Shown here piece by piece: positions 16,687-27,604 of a stretch of 64,000 bases of DNA; within the stretch, counting starts at the first letter, position 1, and each line of letters starts with the position of its first letter. Origin of the DNA: an uncultured Bacteroidales bacterium. GTDB taxonomy: Bacteria > Bacteroidota > Bacteroidia > Bacteroidales > Bacteroidaceae. The notes under the pieces were generated by a model. The model was not told where the DNA came from and ran no database searches. It saw only the letters and a list, made by a program, of their open reading frames with translations. The stretch covers positions 124,001 to 188,000 of the forward strand of contig CACYLU010000003.1 of the NCBI GenBank assembly GCA_902775375.1, read 5' to 3'. The position numbers and the translations under genes are program-made.

Positions 16687-17616
16687 TTACTCGTCTTGTT
16701 TAAGTGCTGTTTCGCTTTTCTGCAACTGGTATTGACGGGGTGAGCAACCCACCACACCTTTGAAATATTTTCCAAAGAAGGAAGGATTGGGGAAGTTCAG
16801 CAGATCACTGATTTGCTGAACAGTCAAGTCATTTTGACGTAGCAGGGCCTTTGATTCCAAAACCACATAGTCGCGAATCCACTCGCTGGGCTGGCGATTA
16901 CTGTATTGTTTCACTATTCTGGAGAGGTATTTGCTGGTGATGCAAAGTTTGTCGGCATAAAAACCAAGTTGTCGTTCTTTGGTATAGTTGCGTCTTACTT
17001 CATCCATGAACTGATGGAACAGCATCTCCCCTCGACTCATTTTGGTGTCTTCGTCTGCAAGCTTTTCAAACTTGGTAATGCAGAAGTAGGTCATGGCCTC
17101 CATGTAGTTCATCAAGATTTCCTTGGTATAGGGCAATTGCAGTTTTATGGCCGAGCGCATCATTCTAAACAACATGACTAGATGCGCCATTTCACCGTCA
17201 GTATAATGAAATTTCAAAGGACGGTTCATGTGTTCACGGAATTTCAGTGAGTTTTCCATTTTCAAGAGCAATGGGAAGGCATCTTCAGGTATTGCCATAA
17301 TGGCCACACGGCAATCTTTCGACATACTGATATGCTCGCCAATGGTACCAGGCACCATCGTCAGTATCTCATTTTTTTGTATTCTCACTTCCTCTAAGTT
17401 GATTCGCAATACCATTTCACCATTAGTGCAAATCATAACAAGAGGAAACGTAAGTTTGATGGGAAATGACTGTGTGGGTACAATACCGTCTAACTCAAGA
17501 TCTTCAGTTGAGTCTATATTGTCGTCTAACAGCACAAAGTTCTCTAGTACCAGTTTCCTGTTGCCGCTTGGCAGCATGTCTAACTTTAACTCAGTCAGTT
17601 TCACTTCGTTTTCCAT
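16687..17616 (-). CDS. AraC family transcriptional regulator
   Basis: 309 residues with no signal peptide. The N-terminal 190 residues form a cupin-like effector domain. The C terminus holds two helix-turn-helix motifs: LGFYADKLCITSKYLSRIVKQ and VQQISDLLNFPNPSFFGKYFKGVVGCSPRQYQ, the canonical AraC/XylS signature. It is probably a sugar or small-molecule responsive activator. It stands divergent from the SDR gene and convergent with the hydrolase, so either neighbour could be its target. The C-terminal tail is lysine- and acid-rich (QKSETALKQDE). Confidence 0.92.
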   Translation of the reverse strand: MENEVKLTELKLDMLPSGNRKLVLENFVLLDDNIDSTEDLELDGIVPTQSFPIKLTFPLVMICTNGEMVLRINLEEVRIQKNEILTMVPGTIGEHISMSKDCRVAIMAIPEDAFPLLLKMENSLKFREHMNRPLKFHYTDGEMAHLVMLFRMMRSAIKLQLPYTKEILMNYMEAMTYFCITKFEKLADEDTKMSRGEMLFHQFMDEVRRNYTKERQLGFYADKLCITSKYLSRIVKQYSNRQPSEWIRDYVVLESKALLRQNDLTVQQISDLLNFPNPSFFGKYFKGVVGCSPRQYQLQKSETALKQDE

Positions 17617-17841
17617 AACACTTCATTATAGATCCTTTTTCCCTTTTTATAACCAGGTTTGTTGTCTATGTTAGCTCTCTATGTCCCCTAATAGGATATA
17701 AGGCTTGGTGCGAAGTTAATATAAAAACTTCAAATAGCAAAAGGGAGGGGCATAAGAATATAAAACATCATCAGAAACGTTTTATTCCCTTTAGGACAAA
17801 ACAGGTAACTTTTTGAGCTTTATAATCAGTATGGTAATCAC

Positions 17842-17849
17842 TACCTTTG
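17842..17849 (+). promoter_or_regulatory. -7 element of SDR gene
   Basis: TACCTTTG, an exact match, lies 26 bases before the ATG at 17876. It also supports that ATG over in-frame starts further upstream, which would lie before or inside the promoter. Confidence 0.5.
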
Positions 17850-17875
17850 CAGTATCAATAATAAAAGAAAGTAAT

Positions 17876-18703
17876 ATGAAAGTAGCAGGAAAAGTAATTG
17901 TAGTTACGGGTGCCGGTAACGGCATGGGTAGGGCCATTAGCCTGAACTTGCTGGGCAAGGGGGCTAAAGTGATAGGACTTGACATTAATATGGATGGTTT
18001 GAAGAAAACGCAGGAGTTGGCAGGTGAAAACGGCAATGCCATGAAAATGATGCAGTTGGATATTGCTAACCGTGAGGCTGTAGAGCAAGCAGCAGCCGAG
18101 GCTGTGAAATTGTTTGGTGCCGTTGATGGTATCATCAATAATGCTGGCATCATACAAGACTTTGTATCAGTAAACGAAATGGAGTATCGCACAATTGAAC
18201 GTGTGATGAACATCAACTTCTACGGAACATTATATATGGTGAAGTCATTCTTGCCACATCTGCTTACTCGTCCAGAGGCACACATTGTCAATGTGTCGAG
18301 CATGGGTGCCTTTGCCCCTGTGCCTGGACAGACTTTCTACGGTGCTTCCAAAGCAGCCGTTAAAGCATTGACTGAAGGACTGATGACAGAACTGATGGAT
18401 ACTAATGTAGAGGTGAGTGAGGTATTCCCCGGTGCCGTGGCTACTGATATTCAAGTTCATTCTGGTGTGAAGAATGCCAAGAGTGTGGCCAACTATTCAG
18501 AAGAGGATTTCAAGAAGGCCAAGGCTAAGGTGACTGTACCAAGCGAGGCTGCAGAGACCATTGTCAGTGGCATGGAGGCTGGAAAGTGGAAGATTATCAT
18601 CGGAAAAGATTGCAAGCAAATGGATTTGCTCACACGCTTAGCTCCTCGCTTTGCCATGAAGAAGTTGGCTGAGGCTATGAAAAAGTTGCATGCTATAAAA
18701 TAA
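17876..18703 (+). CDS. Short-chain dehydrogenase/reductase
   Basis: 275 residues from the ATG at 17876, which places the NAD(P)-binding strand at the N terminus (KVIVVTGAGNGMGRA). Other classical SDR marks are NNAG in GIINNAGI, the catalytic Ser in VNVSSMGAF, and Tyr155/Lys159 in FYGASKAAVKAL. The acidic residue in GLDINMDG after the second strand suggests NAD rather than NADP. The substrate is not evident. Residues 220-275 carry a FMN/quinone-SDR-like helical cap. A terminator follows directly. Confidence 0.92.
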   Translation: MKVAGKVIVVTGAGNGMGRAISLNLLGKGAKVIGLDINMDGLKKTQELAGENGNAMKMMQLDIANREAVEQAAAEAVKLFGAVDGIINNAGIIQDFVSVNEMEYRTIERVMNINFYGTLYMVKSFLPHLLTRPEAHIVNVSSMGAFAPVPGQTFYGASKAAVKALTEGLMTELMDTNVEVSEVFPGAVATDIQVHSGVKNAKSVANYSEEDFKKAKAKVTVPSEAAETIVSGMEAGKWKIIIGKDCKQMDLLTRLAPRFAMKKLAEAMKKLHAIK

Positions 18704-18729
18704 AGTCGATTTTGATGTCGATAAAAAAA

Positions 18730-18757
18730 TGAGGTCCTATCATGGGACCTCACTTTT
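18730..18757 (+). terminator. Terminator between convergent SDR and beta-glucuronidase genes
   Basis: TGAGGTCC (18730-18737) pairs with GGACCTCA (18745-18752), then CTTTTT. The run of A before the stem allows function in the reverse direction too. Confidence 0.85.
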
Positions 18758-18773
18758 TATATGTTAGCGCCAA

Positions 18774-20687
18774 TTAGTAGTTACCTTTCACCTCATCTAC
18801 CCATCGTTTTTTCAACAACCAAGCAGCCATCTTGGGCTTTCGGTCTTGGGTAAATACCCCTTTGAGGTTCATGGCTCTCACTCGCATTAAGGCTTGTGCT
18901 GTCTTGAAATCGGCAAAAGCCCATATCATCATGCCACTTACATAAGACTTGGAGTTGGCTATGTCTAAATAGGCATTGATCATCTTCTGTTGGAATTCCT
19001 CAGAAAACATCTCGTCTTCTGACGCATGGCTACCTGCTATAGCATCGGCTCCAAACTCAGTAACAACAATAGGCCTTTTTAGTTCATTGTGCAGTTTGTC
19101 AAGCTCTCCATTGAAGTAGCGCTCAGCTATAGAGAAATTGCCTGTATGGGTGTACCAACCGTAATAGCGGTTGATGGCAATCACATCACATTCCTCCATC
19201 CATTGGGCAGGTCCACCCATTACACCTACAAAAGTAGCCAAACGAGTAGGGTCTAAGCGTTTTGCCTGATGTATCAAATCTCCCAAGAACTCTCTCGCTA
19301 TGCGGTTTTCCTGTTCTGCCGCGTCATTGGTACCTGTCAGTACATTGGCACCCAGTGTTTTGGGTGATGGCTCATTGGCAACGCACCATATGATTACAGA
19401 GGGGTGATTCTTGTCTCTGGCAATCATCTCTTCTAACATTTGATTGCACAACTCTTTTCTGCGTTTGATAGCCTCAGACTGGTCATAGAATACCAAACCA
19501 ACTGAGGGCATTTCATCGATGATTAATATGCCCTGTTTGTCTGCTTCTGCATAGACCGACTCATCGTAAGGATAATGACTTGTCCTAAACGAATTGGCAC
19601 CCATCCATTTCATTAAGTTGAAATCTTTTACTATTACTGGTTGCGCAACGCCCCTGCCAAAAATGGGAAAATCTTCGTGCTTACCAAAGCCACGCAGATG
19701 TATAGGATTGCCGTTCAGTAAGATGTCATCACCTTTTACCTCGATAGTGCGTACTCCTGTTTGCAGAATATAGCTATCAACAGGTTTGTTGCCGTTCAGG
19801 AGTTCTACCGTTACATCATATAAGTAAGGTGAGTCAGGGCTCCATAGTTTTACATTAGATATCTCTACATCTACTGCAGCTTCATCACCTTTGAACTTAA
19901 TGGGTATGGCTGTTTGGTTGCCCGTTTTATCAGTCACCACAATCCTACCACTTTGCGCATTACCAGTCTTCTCTATTTGCGCATGGATGATGCCGGTTGT
20001 ACCATTAAAAGTGGTGGTCAGAGTAATATCATTGATGTGTGTAGCCTTGGGTACAGAATAGAGCCACACACTACGATGCAATCCGCTGAAAGGGAAAAAA
20101 TCGTAGTTGGAGTTTGGATAGTTCTGCGAACCGATGGCACCATCTACCAGATTCCCTGTTGGTACTCGGTTGGGCTGCTGCTTATTTTCTACCATGACGG
20201 TGATACGGTTCTTCTCACCCCATTTCACTTTATCTGTAATAGTGAAAGCGAAAGGCAGGTGCCCTCCCTCGTGTTGTCCTAGCAGTTGTCCGTTGATCCA
20301 TACTTTGGCCATGTAAACTGCAGAGCCAAAGCGTAAACCTATTTCTTGATCGTTCTTCCACGATGTTGGTATGAATGTTTCCATCTCATACCATGCGCAT
20401 CCTAAGTAGTTATGCTGGTTCTCTAATTGGTCATTCCAGCTACCAGGCACAGCAATGGAAGTGGGTTGAGGCAGGCCATTAAACCAACCTTCGACCTCTC
20501 CTTGTTCCTGAGGGTCTAGCTGGAAGTTCCAGATGCCGCTCAGGTCAAGGCGGTTACGGTGGGTATTTTGTTGGGGATACAACGAAATTTCCTTGATACT
20601 AGGTGTTAAGCCAATAGCAAACAATGGTGAGATATTTCCAATCGACACCACAATTAGCAATCCCAAAAAGCAAAGTGTTCGTTTCAT
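18774..20687 (-). CDS. Secreted GH2 beta-glucuronidase
   Basis: 637 residues from the ATG at 20687, which gives a clean signal peptide (KRTLCFLGLLIVVSIG); an earlier start would overlap the upstream gene. Sugar-binding, Ig-like and TIM-barrel domains are in GH2 order. The acid/base is Glu439 in CVANEPSP and the nucleophile Glu544 in VTEFGADAIAG. The Asn607-Leu-Lys609 triad in MNLKGVFTQDRKPKMAA matches the NxK motif that binds the glucuronate carboxylate in E. coli GUS. That makes glucuronidase much more likely than galactosidase. It lies 16 bases after the second GH2 gene. Confidence 0.9.
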   Translation of the reverse strand: MKRTLCFLGLLIVVSIGNISPLFAIGLTPSIKEISLYPQQNTHRNRLDLSGIWNFQLDPQEQGEVEGWFNGLPQPTSIAVPGSWNDQLENQHNYLGCAWYEMETFIPTSWKNDQEIGLRFGSAVYMAKVWINGQLLGQHEGGHLPFAFTITDKVKWGEKNRITVMVENKQQPNRVPTGNLVDGAIGSQNYPNSNYDFFPFSGLHRSVWLYSVPKATHINDITLTTTFNGTTGIIHAQIEKTGNAQSGRIVVTDKTGNQTAIPIKFKGDEAAVDVEISNVKLWSPDSPYLYDVTVELLNGNKPVDSYILQTGVRTIEVKGDDILLNGNPIHLRGFGKHEDFPIFGRGVAQPVIVKDFNLMKWMGANSFRTSHYPYDESVYAEADKQGILIIDEMPSVGLVFYDQSEAIKRRKELCNQMLEEMIARDKNHPSVIIWCVANEPSPKTLGANVLTGTNDAAEQENRIAREFLGDLIHQAKRLDPTRLATFVGVMGGPAQWMEECDVIAINRYYGWYTHTGNFSIAERYFNGELDKLHNELKRPIVVTEFGADAIAGSHASEDEMFSEEFQQKMINAYLDIANSKSYVSGMMIWAFADFKTAQALMRVRAMNLKGVFTQDRKPKMAAWLLKKRWVDEVKGNY

Positions 20688-20703
20688 GGTATGTATTAGT
20701 GTA

Positions 20704-23106
20704 TTACTTGGTAAAATATAGGTCATAGCTTGCTTCTACGCCTTCGCCCTTTACATGAATCTTCACGGTGCCAGAAGTAAGCGAACGTATTACAGCTTGC
20801 GACTGACCATAGTATGTAGGATAAACGCCATCCTTGAAGGCTGCTTCGGTTATCAGTTGCTGACTGCCATAACCCAGCAATTCACCACCTTCGACGGTTA
20901 CGGTGAGCGTACGGTCAGCTTTTGACTCAACGATTCCGTTCTCACCAACGAGGTTGATGTTGATGAAAGCCAACTCACCACACTTGTAGCTATTCTTCTC
21001 GGGCTCGATGCTGATACCCAATTTACCCGTAGCTGAGGTCAGTGTCTGTTCGTATTGCTTGCCATTGGCATCGGTAGCCACAGCTTTCAGCGTGCCAGGC
21101 TCATAAGTTACATCCTCAAAAGATGCAACATAGTCCTTCACCTCCTGCTCACCGATGAATTTGTCGTTCACATACAGGGCTACCTTTGGTGCGGCAGTGT
21201 AAACCTCTACTACAGTTTTCATGCCCTCGCAACCTTGCCAACTCCATGATGGAATGCTGTTAGTTCCTCGCCACATAGACTTCACTAAGTTCTCTTTGTG
21301 GATAGGGCGAACAGCAATGTTAGGTTCTACTTGCTTTGTCCAAATAGCCTTAGCCCAGAAAGCTTCTCCTGTAGGGTTGCCAATCAGGTCGATGGCACCA
21401 CCACCAAAGAGTTTCCAAGGGTAAGTCTTGTTGGCAAAGTCGGGATCGTTGGAGTAATACCAAGCACCTAAACCAATCTCACCAATATAATCTAATGCAG
21501 TCCACATGAAGTCCCCCACCACATAAGGCATTTCTTCCACCATAGCCCAGTTCTTGGCCAAGTCTTGTGGATATGTCTCTGAACCGACTACTACTCTGTT
21601 TGGATGTGCGGTGCCTTCTATTGGATAGCGAACACTTGCATAGTTGTAGCCTGCAATGTCTAATGCATCGAGCACAGGAGTCGTAGCTTCGTCGAAAGCG
21701 GGTTGGAGTGTCGCCATTGACATCTGCTCACTGGAGTTTGTCATCATCATGTTATACTGCTCACTGGTAATCTGCTGTCCGCCACCCATCATAGCAGAGT
21801 TAGACTGCTGGAAGATGTTCACGCCCATCTTTGTCAGACCGATAATCATCAGGTTGATGCCAGCAGTAACTGGACGTGAGTTATCTGCTTGGTGCAGGCG
21901 ATTAATCAGTTCCTTAGCCAAAGCTACACCCTTCTCTTCAGCAGGTTCACCCACCTCGTTACCTATACTATACATGATGACTGATGGATGGTTGATGTCT
22001 TTCTTAACGAAATGGCGAATGTCCTCCACGTAGTTATCATAGAAGTCTTTTGAATAGTCAAACTCAGTCTTGGTGATATACCACATGTCCCACAACTCAT
22101 CCATCACGTACATACCCAACTCATCGCAAGCTTTCAGCATGGCCTCTGACAATGGGTTGTGTGATGAACGGATGGCATTGAAACCATATTTTTTTAGCAA
22201 AGCTACCTTGCGGTAAGCTGCATCTTCGTATTCTGCAGCACCCAGGATGCCATTATCGTGATGGATGCATCCGCCTTGCAGCAACACATCTTTGCCATTC
22301 ACTTTCAGACCTTGTGTGCTCCAAGTGATTTCGCGAACACCAAAAGGCTTCTCTTGCTTCTCTATGGTTTTGCCATTTTGCTTGAGTTCCACCACTGCTT
22401 TATATAAATAAGGAGATTCAGCACTCCATAACTTGGCGTTATCAATGTTCAGTTCCACATTGTCGCCTTCAGCAGATACAATCTGCTTGTTGCCGTCGTA
22501 GATGCTGACGTTTACCACACCACCTTGGTGCAAGGTTTCTACTTTCACCTTGGCTGGGGCAATTGATAGCATACTTACTTTCACCTGCTCAATGTAGTCC
22601 TTTTCCTGGACCAAGAGGTGCAGAGGACGATAGATGCCAGCACCTGAGTACCAGCGACTATTGGGCATCTGTGAGTTATCTACATCTATACGGATGGTGT
22701 TTTCACCTTCCACTAGTAAACCGTCCAAGCAAACATCAAAAGGCATGTAGCCATATTTGTAACCACCAGCATCCGTGCCGTTAACAAATACCTTGCTATT
22801 GCGATATACACCTTCGAAAGACAAGGTGACATGCTTCTCAAGTAGTGAGGCATCGGCATTAAAAGTCTTTTCATAATGATATACATTACCAGGGTAGAAA
22901 CCGTTATGACGACCTTCTTTTACATCAGCCGAACGAGTCTCTGTCTGCATGGCGTCATGTGGTAAATTCACGTTTACTTTCGTTGGTTGACTATCGCTCC
23001 AGAACTGCCAGTTGAGGTTAAAGTCAGCTTGCTCTGGCGTGGTGCAAGCACACATGGCAGTTATTGATGCAGCCGCCATAGTTTTCAAAAAATTTGTTTT
23101 TTTCAT
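20704..23106 (-). CDS. GH2 beta-galactosidase-like lipoprotein
   Basis: 800 residues. The leader MKKTNFLKTMAAASITAMCAC looks like a lipoprotein signal. Sugar-binding, Ig-like and barrel domains follow, then extra C-terminal beta domains (residues 600-800). The acid/base is Glu384 in YSIGNEVGE and the nucleophile Glu510 in VVGSETYPQD. HHDNGILGAAEYEDA and RSSHNPLSEAMLKACDELGMYVMDELWD are typical of Bacteroidetes GH2 beta-galactosidases. The NxK glucuronate motif of its neighbour is absent. It is transcribed with the beta-glucuronidase gene and probably releases terminal galactose at the cell surface or in the periplasm. Confidence 0.88.
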   Translation of the reverse strand: MKKTNFLKTMAAASITAMCACTTPEQADFNLNWQFWSDSQPTKVNVNLPHDAMQTETRSADVKEGRHNGFYPGNVYHYEKTFNADASLLEKHVTLSFEGVYRNSKVFVNGTDAGGYKYGYMPFDVCLDGLLVEGENTIRIDVDNSQMPNSRWYSGAGIYRPLHLLVQEKDYIEQVKVSMLSIAPAKVKVETLHQGGVVNVSIYDGNKQIVSAEGDNVELNIDNAKLWSAESPYLYKAVVELKQNGKTIEKQEKPFGVREITWSTQGLKVNGKDVLLQGGCIHHDNGILGAAEYEDAAYRKVALLKKYGFNAIRSSHNPLSEAMLKACDELGMYVMDELWDMWYITKTEFDYSKDFYDNYVEDIRHFVKKDINHPSVIMYSIGNEVGEPAEEKGVALAKELINRLHQADNSRPVTAGINLMIIGLTKMGVNIFQQSNSAMMGGGQQITSEQYNMMMTNSSEQMSMATLQPAFDEATTPVLDALDIAGYNYASVRYPIEGTAHPNRVVVGSETYPQDLAKNWAMVEEMPYVVGDFMWTALDYIGEIGLGAWYYSNDPDFANKTYPWKLFGGGAIDLIGNPTGEAFWAKAIWTKQVEPNIAVRPIHKENLVKSMWRGTNSIPSWSWQGCEGMKTVVEVYTAAPKVALYVNDKFIGEQEVKDYVASFEDVTYEPGTLKAVATDANGKQYEQTLTSATGKLGISIEPEKNSYKCGELAFININLVGENGIVESKADRTLTVTVEGGELLGYGSQQLITEAAFKDGVYPTYYGQSQAVIRSLTSGTVKIHVKGEGVEASYDLYFTK

Positions 23107-23135
23107 TGATTGTTAAATAACTATTACTCTGGATG

Positions 23136-23143
23136 CAAAATTA
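23136..23143 (-). promoter_or_regulatory. Putative -7 element of the two GH2 genes
   Basis: Minus-strand TAATTTTG matches TAnnTTTG and lies 30 bases before the beta-galactosidase start in a 94-base gap. The -33 element is not clear. Confidence 0.35.
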
Positions 23144-23200
23144 GTGCTTTATGTACACTTAAGGGTGTCCGAAAAGTACACAAATCCGCTTTATTATACA

Positions 23201-24406
<1,206 letters not shown>

Positions 24407-26392
24407 TTATAAAGGTATATACTCTACAAATGCTTCCATCGCCTCGTAGCAGGCCAGTCCTAACTTGTCATATATGCCAGCGGTGTTGCGGTTGCGGTCT
24501 TCACTGCGTTGCCAGAACAACCGTTCGTCATTGCCTAGGAATGGAGCCGACTCCATTTGGCTCTGGTGGCGCAATATAGAGTTGCGTTTGGCTCTCAGCT
24601 CTTCTGGACTGATAGGTACAGCCATTTCGATATCCTCAATCTCCCATTCTGCCCAGGCACCACGATACATCCAGATGCGGCAGTCTTTCAGCCAGGCTGC
24701 ATCTGCCTCCTTCTCAAGGTCAATAGCTGCCAGTACGGCATTAGTACACACGCGGTGGGTGCCATGTGGGTCTGCCAAGTCGCCAGCTACAAATATCTGA
24801 TGAGGCTCAATCTCCTGTAACAAATGCTGTACTATCCTTACATCTTCTTCACCCAATGGATTCTTCTGAATCTTGCCCGTTTCATAGAAAGGCAAATCCA
24901 AGAAATGTACTCTATTAAGGGGAATGTTGTTGTAGGTACAAGCCGTACGGGCTTCTCCTCTGCGAATTAATCCTTTGATGGTCAGAATGTCGCGTGTATC
25001 CATGTCACCATCTTTCTTCTCTTTCAAGAAAGTCTTAATTTCTTTGTATTTCTTCTTGATTACCTCGTCTTGATTGGCATTAAACAACTGGTTAAAGCCA
25101 TTGATAAAATGTAGGAAACGCGTCACCTCCTCGTCGCCAACAGCTATATTACCACTAGTTTGGTATGCTATATGAACCTCATGCCCTTGTTCCACTAATC
25201 TGCGGATAGTGCCACCCATTGAAATCACATCATCATCTGGGTGAGGTGAGAATACCAAAATTCTTTTCGGATATGGTAAAGCACGTTCTGGGCGATAAGT
25301 ATCATCCGCATTGGGCTTGCCACCAGGCCATCCGGTAATGGTGTGTTGCAGGTCATTGAAGATTTTGATGTTGACATTGTAAGCTGATCCATAGATTGCC
25401 AACAACTCACTTAGTCCGTTCTCATTGTAATCCTTGTTAGTAAGTTTCAGAATGGGTTTGCCTGTTTGTTGGCAAAGCCAGACAATAGCACTGCGTATCA
25501 GTTTGTCAGTCCACTCGCATGAAGTAACTAACCAAGGGTGGTGTATGCGAGTAAGGAACGTAGCAGCGGATAAGTCCACCACCACTTGCACATTATTGTG
25601 CATCTGAAGGAATGAAGCAGGTATATTGTCAGTCATCTTGCCCTCCACACAGGCTTTCACCATCTTTGCTTTGTCTTCACCCCATGCCATGAGGTAGATT
25701 TTCTTTGATGACAGGATGGTATGGATACCCATAGTGATAGAACTGACAGGAGGATTATTGCCAAATGAACGTGCTGCTTCTGAACGCGATTCTGCATCCA
25801 ACAAAATGAGTCGGGTGGTAGAGTTTATACGTGAACCAGGCTCATTAAAGGCGATGTTACCTAAACGTCCTATACCTAATAGACAGATGTCTATGCCTCC
25901 TGCTTCTACAATCTTCCGCTCATAATCCTCACAGAAGCTGAAGATGTCGTTTTGATTGAGGGTGCCAGGAGGAGAGAAGATACGAGCAGGGTCGATATCC
26001 ACTTGATCGAGTAGCATCTCTTTCAGAGTTTTGAGATTGCTGTATACTGTATCTTCTGCCAAAGGATAGAACTCATACAAGTTAAACACGATTACATTGC
26101 GGAAACTCAATCCTTCCTCATGATGCAGGCGTACTAACTCTGCATATAACTGTCGTGGGGTGGCACCACCAGTGAGCACCATCACACAAGGTTTATAGGC
26201 AGCTTCCTTCTGTCTAATGGTGTCAGCTATCTCCTGTGCTAATTGCTTGACAGCTTCATCCACATTTTCATAGATAGAGGTAGGCAACTTTTCAAGCCGT
26301 GTCAGTTTTGATTGCTCAAATGCGTTCGTGGGCTTGTAATAGCTGACATTTACATGATTCAATGTAATTTGTGATGTTAGGTTCGTTCTCAT
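24407..26392 (-). CDS. NagB-like/PIG-L deacetylase fusion protein
   Basis: 661 residues from the ATG at 26392 (MRTNLTSQITLN). Residues 40-300 have the glucosamine-6-phosphate deaminase (NagB) fold: CVMVLTGGATPRQLYAEL and GRLGNIAFNEPGS. Residues 375-661 are a PIG-L/LmbE deacetylase, with the metal motif FSPHPDDDVISMGGT (His384) and GTHRVC (third His ligand). The NagB catalytic residues are not conserved: positions equivalent to E. coli Asp72, Asp141 and His143 are Tyr106, Leu177 and Asn179; only Glu184 remains. The first domain may therefore bind rather than deaminate amino-sugar phosphate. No signal peptide, so cytosolic. Bacteroidales genomes usually name it glucosamine-6-phosphate deaminase. 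Confidence 0.88.
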   Translation of the reverse strand: MRTNLTSQITLNHVNVSYYKPTNAFEQSKLTRLEKLPTSIYENVDEAVKQLAQEIADTIRQKEAAYKPCVMVLTGGATPRQLYAELVRLHHEEGLSFRNVIVFNLYEFYPLAEDTVYSNLKTLKEMLLDQVDIDPARIFSPPGTLNQNDIFSFCEDYERKIVEAGGIDICLLGIGRLGNIAFNEPGSRINSTTRLILLDAESRSEAARSFGNNPPVSSITMGIHTILSSKKIYLMAWGEDKAKMVKACVEGKMTDNIPASFLQMHNNVQVVVDLSAATFLTRIHHPWLVTSCEWTDKLIRSAIVWLCQQTGKPILKLTNKDYNENGLSELLAIYGSAYNVNIKIFNDLQHTITGWPGGKPNADDTYRPERALPYPKRILVFSPHPDDDVISMGGTIRRLVEQGHEVHIAYQTSGNIAVGDEEVTRFLHFINGFNQLFNANQDEVIKKKYKEIKTFLKEKKDGDMDTRDILTIKGLIRRGEARTACTYNNIPLNRVHFLDLPFYETGKIQKNPLGEEDVRIVQHLLQEIEPHQIFVAGDLADPHGTHRVCTNAVLAAIDLEKEADAAWLKDCRIWMYRGAWAEWEIEDIEMAVPISPEELRAKRNSILRHQSQMESAPFLGNDERLFWQRSEDRNRNTAGIYDKLGLACYEAMEAFVEYIPL

Positions 26393-26450
26393 ATTACAAA
26401 CAATTATATTCCTGTTACACACATAGGATCAATGTTGTGTATGACAAAAT

Positions 26451-26479
26451 GAAGCAAGGAGGGGAAACCTCCTTGCTTT
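26451..26479 (-). terminator. Hairpin after the CE1 esterase gene
   Basis: Minus-strand AAGCAAGGAGG and CCTCCTTGCTT pair with a short loop, just past the stop of the esterase gene at 26485. The T tract is interrupted (TTCATTTT), so termination is likely but not textbook. Confidence 0.65.
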
Positions 26480-26484
26480 GTGTT

Positions 26485-27591
26485 TTATTTGAACAATAAT
26501 GGAGCAAAGTCATGCAGGTTGTGACGCCATACGTGCCAGGTATGACCACCAGGCATGGAAGAGTACTCGTGCTTTACACCTGCCTTGGTGAATGCTTCGC
26601 GAGTAGCAATACAATTCTGGTAAGCGATGTCTTCTTCACCACCCATATAGAACTTGTAAATCTTGAAGCTCTTGTTCATGTCAGCTGCATGCTCTTTCAA
26701 ATAAGGCTCCCACTTAGCGTAGAGATCTTTGCTGGTAGTAAACCAACCCGTACTCAATGGGAATACATAAGCAAAGCTGTTGTAGTGTAACAATGAAACA
26801 TTCAGGGTTTCCAAACCACCCATTGACAAACCTGCCAAAGCGCGGTGATCTTTGTCGGTATAAACATTGTAATGAGATTCTACATAAGGAATCAAATCGT
26901 TCATCATATCATCGGTGAACAAATCGGTGTTCACACTACCGTTAGGCATTACAACTACCATTGGTACCATCTTGCCTTCTGCTAACAGGTTGTCCAGAAT
27001 ATTGCCTGCACTACCCACATTAGGCCAAGCATAGTCGTTGTCGCCACCACCATGAATCAGGTATAGCACAGGCAGTTTCTGGTTACCCTTCTCATAGCCG
27101 GCAGGTGTCCAGACGTGACAACGGCGGGTGTTGTTGAATGTAGAAGATTTGTAGTACACTGTTGCTACAGCGCCATGAGGCACATTTTCTTTCATTGACC
27201 AGAATCCATCGCCCTCTGGATCTATGTTCACTACAGCTGTCAGATCAGCAGTAGCAGCTGCCTTTGGGTCATTAACACGTACGCCATCCACTACAAAGTT
27301 ATAGCGATAAGTACCACCATTGGGGTTCACAGTATTGGCTTTAGCTTCCCATACGCCGTTGGCCTGCTTTACAAACTTAGGAGCTGGAATGATATCCCCA
27401 TAGCCAGCGAGGTCGCCACCTAAAGTAACGGTCTTAGCTCCTGGCGCATAAATTCGGAAAGTAACGCTCTTATCAGCGTTTACTGTAACAGACTTCAGCG
27501 TATCGTTAGGAGTTGGGGTACGCTGAGGAAATTGTGCATTAGCCATCATGCTTACGCATGCCATGGCCATCAATGCAAATACTTTTTTCAT
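26485..27591 (-). CDS. Secreted CE1-type esterase with N-terminal E-set domain (second copy)
   Basis: 368 residues with signal peptide MKKVFALMAMACVSMMANAQ. Residues 40-125 form the E-set domain (VTFRIYAPGAKTVTLGGDL, GGTYRYNFVVDG). The esterase domain has RCHVWTPAGYE, LPVLYLIHGGGDNDYAW, the nucleophile Ser256 in LAGLSMGGLET, and the catalytic His in PGGHTWHVW. This is the same architecture as the 23201 gene, though clearly diverged. It probably removes acetyl or feruloyl groups from xylan or a similar glycan. It follows the GH127 gene by 13 bases, so de-esterification and arabinose removal would be coregulated. Confidence 0.88.
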   Translation of the reverse strand: MKKVFALMAMACVSMMANAQFPQRTPTPNDTLKSVTVNADKSVTFRIYAPGAKTVTLGGDLAGYGDIIPAPKFVKQANGVWEAKANTVNPNGGTYRYNFVVDGVRVNDPKAAATADLTAVVNIDPEGDGFWSMKENVPHGAVATVYYKSSTFNNTRRCHVWTPAGYEKGNQKLPVLYLIHGGGDNDYAWPNVGSAGNILDNLLAEGKMVPMVVVMPNGSVNTDLFTDDMMNDLIPYVESHYNVYTDKDHRALAGLSMGGLETLNVSLLHYNSFAYVFPLSTGWFTTSKDLYAKWEPYLKEHAADMNKSFKIYKFYMGGEEDIAYQNCIATREAFTKAGVKHEYSSMPGGHTWHVWRHNLHDFAPLLFK

Positions 27592-27604
27592 GTTCTTATT
27601 GTTT

